DNA of 64,000 nt from Cristatella mucedo (taxonomy: Eukaryota; Bryozoa; Phylactolaemata; Cristatellidae). Within the stretch, counting starts at the first letter, position 1. Every line of letters starts with the position of its first letter. The notes below the pieces were generated by a model, which made no database searches, had not been told where the DNA came from, and saw only the letters and a list, made by a program, of their open reading frames with translations. Shown here in pieces: positions 59,180 through 64,000 of the stretch. The translations under genes were made by a program, and so were the position numbers. Location of the stretch: positions 186,001-250,000 of the forward strand of contig WPIO01000220.1 in NCBI GenBank assembly GCA_009760855.2, in the 5' to 3' direction.

Positions 59180-59372
59180 GTTAGTGACACTGTACATGCT
59201 TCCACTAGCCATAATTGCAATGCTGAGCCTGTCCATCTCCAATCTTTATTGGTTGAGCATGCTATCATGAACCATTTGATCACAGTTCCATGGTTCTATT
59301 ACTGCAAACGTTGAGTGTCTAGAAAGAGATTTATTACTCAGAGGGCGTTGTAATAACGTTATTATTTTTATG
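59180..59372 (+). mobile_element. Decayed LINE-A 3' UTR
   Basis: TTAGTGACACTGTACATGCT, TCCACTAGCCATAATTGCAA and the hairpin remnant GTGTCTAGAAAGAGATTTAT, then GAGGGCGTTG and ATT repeats. Confidence 0.6.
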
Positions 59373-59525
59373 ACTGAGCCGGGATAGGCTCGAACAACCT
59401 TATTTCTACATTTGATGGCTGTTACAGTGGCAGGTGCTTGTTTGAGGATCTCTTCTGTATTTCTTTGCTGTTCTACGTTTCATAATATATATGGTGAGGT
59501 CAAAATACTTCTAAAAAGTATACGA

Positions 59526-59723
59526 TCATGTGTCTAAATATTCATGTAAAAGATTGATGAGACATAAATTGACTCTTTCGGACTGAGGAAACGTAGCTGT
59601 AAACACAATTTGTAGCTGCCCAGTACGATAATGATACGGATAACCTAAGTTTATATTCACATTTCTTAGAGATTCATTTGACGGCGGAAGCTTATGCATT
59701 GGGCAAGAAAAAATCGATCCCAT
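59526..59723 (-). other. Minus-strand open frame, doubtful galectin-like segment
   Basis: An ATG-initiated 65-codon frame. NINLGYPYHYRTGQLQIVF and PQSERVNLCLIN have the spacing of the first half of a galectin carbohydrate-recognition domain (PY...G.L.I...P...RF.INL). There is no donor site before the stop, so an intact gene is unlikely. Confidence 0.18.
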
Positions 59724-59984
59724 GGCCGTCTAAAAGTCAGTTCAAAGTGACCGTGACAAGATTACCATAGACTGGAACTGTCGTGTCGTGCAAAGCTCGA
59801 ATAACTATCCTTAATGACACTGTCAGAAAGTAGCAAAATATCCATCCACCTGCATTGCTTAAGGTTATTTACATGAACATGCGATTCAGTTTGAAGATGA
59901 AAATTTATGCAATTGACCAGCAGCTGCATATCACACCAGTCTCGTTTTCTTAGTGAGATGTGCTAGAGCAGTAATGGATCACTA

Positions 59985-60130
59985 GATGAGGCTCTCCTGG
60001 ACCTCGGTCCCAAGGTCTCAGGTTCGAAAAGTACGGTAAGCGATCATGTATTGCCTATACAAGCGCTGGCGGTAGCCTTACGGGCTATTGAGCTGCTATG
60101 CAAACAAGCCGTTTATCAGCTGGTATCATT
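59985..60130 (+). mobile_element. SINE-B copy
   Basis: CCTCGGTCCCAAGGTCTCAG, the B-box remnant GGTTCGAAAAG, AGCGATCATGTATTGCC and CAAGCCGTTTATCAGCTGGT. Confidence 0.55.
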
Positions 60131-60440
60131 TGTATAAGATAGGCCTATACCGGCATTCCTAACGGATGTATTATGATAGCAGTATGCATTTTCCTCAATA
60201 TTCAAAGTCGGAAGGATAATTACTTCCGCTGAATTAACTCTAATTGGTGGAAGCAAATATCCGTAACGAAACTCTTTTGTTCAAACGATTGCTTAGCTTC
60301 AAAAGACATGCCAACGAATCTTAATACTTATTTGCAGCTGAAGTTGGCACAGGAAGTCTTTTGGTCGACTAAAGGTCAAGGTTCACAAGCAACGATTATG
60401 TCGAGCACAAGTATTGCTATGCCCAAAGCAATGGCTAACA

Positions 60441-60503
60441 ATGTAATGTAATGTAATGTAATGTATCTCCATCAGTAACTCCACCAAGTCATAAAGACCA
60501 AGC
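60441..60503 (-). mobile_element. LINE-B tail fragment
   Basis: Five TAATG units, then the complement of the LINE-B 3' end (ATCTCCATCAGTAACTCCAC, AAGTCATAAAGACC). Only the last 60 bases are left. Confidence 0.7.
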
Positions 60504-60504
60504 C

Positions 60505-61375
60505 GAGAGGTAAGTCGGTTGAAAAAAGCTTAAAGTCTTTATCCGAAGCTTTGTGTTTTAAGTTTCTCACTTTTTCATGAATTTCACACAGAGAGCATGT
60601 TAGGAACCCCTGGCGGACTTAACGGGATCATCAACTGCCGAGAGCCAACGAAGGAATATTGGCTTGACTTCGAAGATGGCTCTGCATTTGAATTGAACGA
60701 ATTAGACTAACTCCGAATACTCTAAAAGATGGATATGATTTATGATCGCGAGAATTCATTAGGCTCGCAATTTCTTGATTCTGTACATTTAATACAATTC
60801 ACAGATGAAGTTGAGAGCAGCTCTATTAATAAGGTTTCCTTAAGAGAAGAAGACCAAAAAGATTGCAGTGTTGCAATGTTGAAATGCTTAAGTTCTGGAA
60901 TTTATTGATGCCATAATAAATGTTGAGGATATATTAGAGTTTACAAAATAACTTGAGTAAATAAAAAGTAGCTTTCCACTACGGAGACCTCCAAAAAAGT
61001 AAACAGTTAAGCAGGCGCAGCACCGGTGCTGACAGGCCTTCTTCTGCCCTAGCTGCCTCTGTCTGACTACTGAGTTTGCCATGAAGAGATGCTGTGCCTA
61101 CGACGTCCACAGTGCAAGCAAGAGTCATGCTGATTTGACCGTCCTGTCGTAAAATTGCTAGTTGCCGAAACTTCCGAAACTGGCGCAAAAACTGAACACT
61201 AATCAATCCATTCTAGTACGGTTACAAATTAGATCAAGACTCAAGAATGTACAATCGAAAGTCAGCAGATGCATGCTTACCAATGAACGTGTTGGCACAT
61301 TTTCTAGGTGTTTTTTTTCTTCACATTAACATAATTTCACAGATAAGTAATAGTGCTTTTGCATACCTGCACCTG
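60505..61375. other. Intergenic DNA, no gene seen
   Basis: AT-rich and repeat-poor. Two overlapping minus-strand frames at 60888-61206 are unrecognised. Confidence 0.35.
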
Positions 61376-61379
61376 TTTT

Positions 61380-62700
<1,321 letters not shown>

Positions 62701-62809
62701 TATATTTTTTACCTATAAATATATATACATTTGTATATAGTTATGTTTACATATCCTAAAGTTGATATAATCTCCGTGTCTCTCTATATACATGACATAT
62801 ATGCACGTA

Positions 62810-62935
62810 TAACCCATTTATATCGCACACTATCAAGCTGAATTTCTTTCTTGCTGCTTTGGACATACCTCAAGACTCAAGCCAACGACCTCGGTTCGCT
62901 ACGGCAGGCTCCTTAATCTTTACGGCACTTTTTGG
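62810..62935 (-). mobile_element. Decayed SINE-A fragment
   Basis: The complement of GGACATACCTCAAGACTCAA and ACGACCTCGGTTCGC, with an AACCCATTTATATCGC tail region. Confidence 0.35.
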
Positions 62936-63107
62936 CCTGAGGTATTTATGACCCAGCAAAGTTTTATGACGTTGCCGCCAGTTTATGGGCCGCAGCAATT
63001 TACGGCGTTGAGTGATAACTGGGGCCTGCAAAGGCCCGGTAGATATGGTGATGACGTCTGCGAGAGGTCACTCACTGGCCGGCAGCGGCGTGCGTCTGCG
63101 TGAATAA

Positions 63108-63332
63108 ACGTTTCACATGCATGCTGACGCTGTGCATGCTGCCACTAACCTCATTTGCATGCTGACCCTGTGTATGTCACCCCTAGCCATGTAATTCGTG
63201 TTGTTTATCAAGCATGATATTACTCACGATTCAATCGCGTTTCCCTTGGCAGCAAATGTAAAGCGCCTAGAAAGAGATTGAGTTCTCTGAGGGCGCTTTA
63301 TCAAGTCCATTATTGTTATTATTATCATTATT
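63108..63332 (+). mobile_element. LINE-A 3' UTR copy
   Basis: GCATGCTGACGCTGTGCATG, TGCTGACCCTGTGTATGTCA, the hairpin AAGCGCCTAGAAAGAGATTG and AGTTCTCTGAGGGCGC, and (ATT)n. It is well preserved. Confidence 0.8.
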
Positions 63333-63334
63333 CT

Positions 63335-63780
63335 CTGAGCCCGCTTTGGTGTTCTGCGTGGATTCGCGTACCTGCTGTTTGGAGAGTATCGGACAAAATT
63401 GCGTGAACCTCGGCAGCTATGCTTGTCTGTCGCGAGGTCGCAGGAAAGTAACGGAAAACTTCACCTGCACGGGTCTTCAATCGCACTACTAGAGGACTAG
63501 CAAATTTTGCCCCCGACTTTTAGGTCCCCCCCCCGTTCTTTTGTGCGAGCGAATGCGAAAATATGCGAACTTTGTCAACTTTGTGCGACCCCGAGGCTAG
63601 AGAAGTTCTAGCCGCCACCGTGGTCTACGGTGTGAACGAGATCCAGGGGCAGAGCCGCCGCATTTCCCATCCAGCGAGCCTCGCCTCAAGCTCAGGCGCC
63701 GCTGCCGTTCGCCAATGAGCGTGCCTAGAGAGTGGGAGTGAGAGCGAAGGAGAGAGCAGGCGAAAGAGAGACAGCAAAGG
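63335..63780. other. Intergenic DNA with a LINE-A scrap, no gene seen
   Basis: A 45-base LINE-A coding scrap (GGCAGCTATGCTTGTCTGTC) lies at 63407-63452. The remainder is GC-rich without a recognised feature. Confidence 0.35.
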
Positions 63781-63781
63781 T

Positions 63782-64000
<219 letters not shown>

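Overview
The window is animal nuclear DNA. Its recognisable genes are split by GT-AG introns with matching phases, and most of the rest is LINE and SINE debris, long dinucleotide microsatellites and CpG-rich patches. I cannot fix the species. The mix of CR1/L2-like LINEs, tRNA-derived SINEs and compact GC-rich exons suits an invertebrate, but a clade would be a guess.

Three genes can be read, all on the + strand. (1) 35-1385 holds the last three coding exons of a katanin p60 microtubule-severing ATPase (KATNAL1/KATNA1 type), entering from the left edge. (2) About 15.6-24.8 kb holds a GAS2 gene: eight exons joined by conserved phases, with a calponin-homology domain, a GAR domain and a short tail ending at 24778. 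Its start is unresolved; a possible first coding exon lies in a CpG-rich patch at 7642-7716. (3) 41316-54035 holds a complete six-exon D-2-hydroxyglutarate dehydrogenase gene (D2HGDH, 534 residues) with an apparent mitochondrial targeting sequence, FAD loops and metal-site residues. A GC-rich open frame at 32650-33318 looks coding but I do not recognise it.

Between and inside these genes lie two LINE families. LINE-A ends in an (ATT)n tail after a short hairpin; LINE-B ends in an (ACATT)n tail. Both are CR1/L2-like, 5'-truncated and broken. Two tRNA-derived SINE families are also present. SINE-A shares its 3' end with LINE-A; SINE-B has a different body. Insertions are nested in places, notably at 56.0-57.9 kb. 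Large microsatellites sit at 6.8-7.05, 21.4, 22.9-23.1, 31.5, 37.2-37.8, 41.7-42.0, 48.4, 54.9-55.1, 61.4-61.5 and 63.8-64.0 kb.

The most notable unexplained structure is a diverged second copy of the D2HGDH terminal exon and its flanks at about 61.4-62.7 kb. It carries an in-frame stop, and it lacks a LINE-B fragment that sits just upstream of the splice acceptor in the working copy. I see no CRISPR array, operon, real tRNA or rRNA gene, or intact autonomous transposon.
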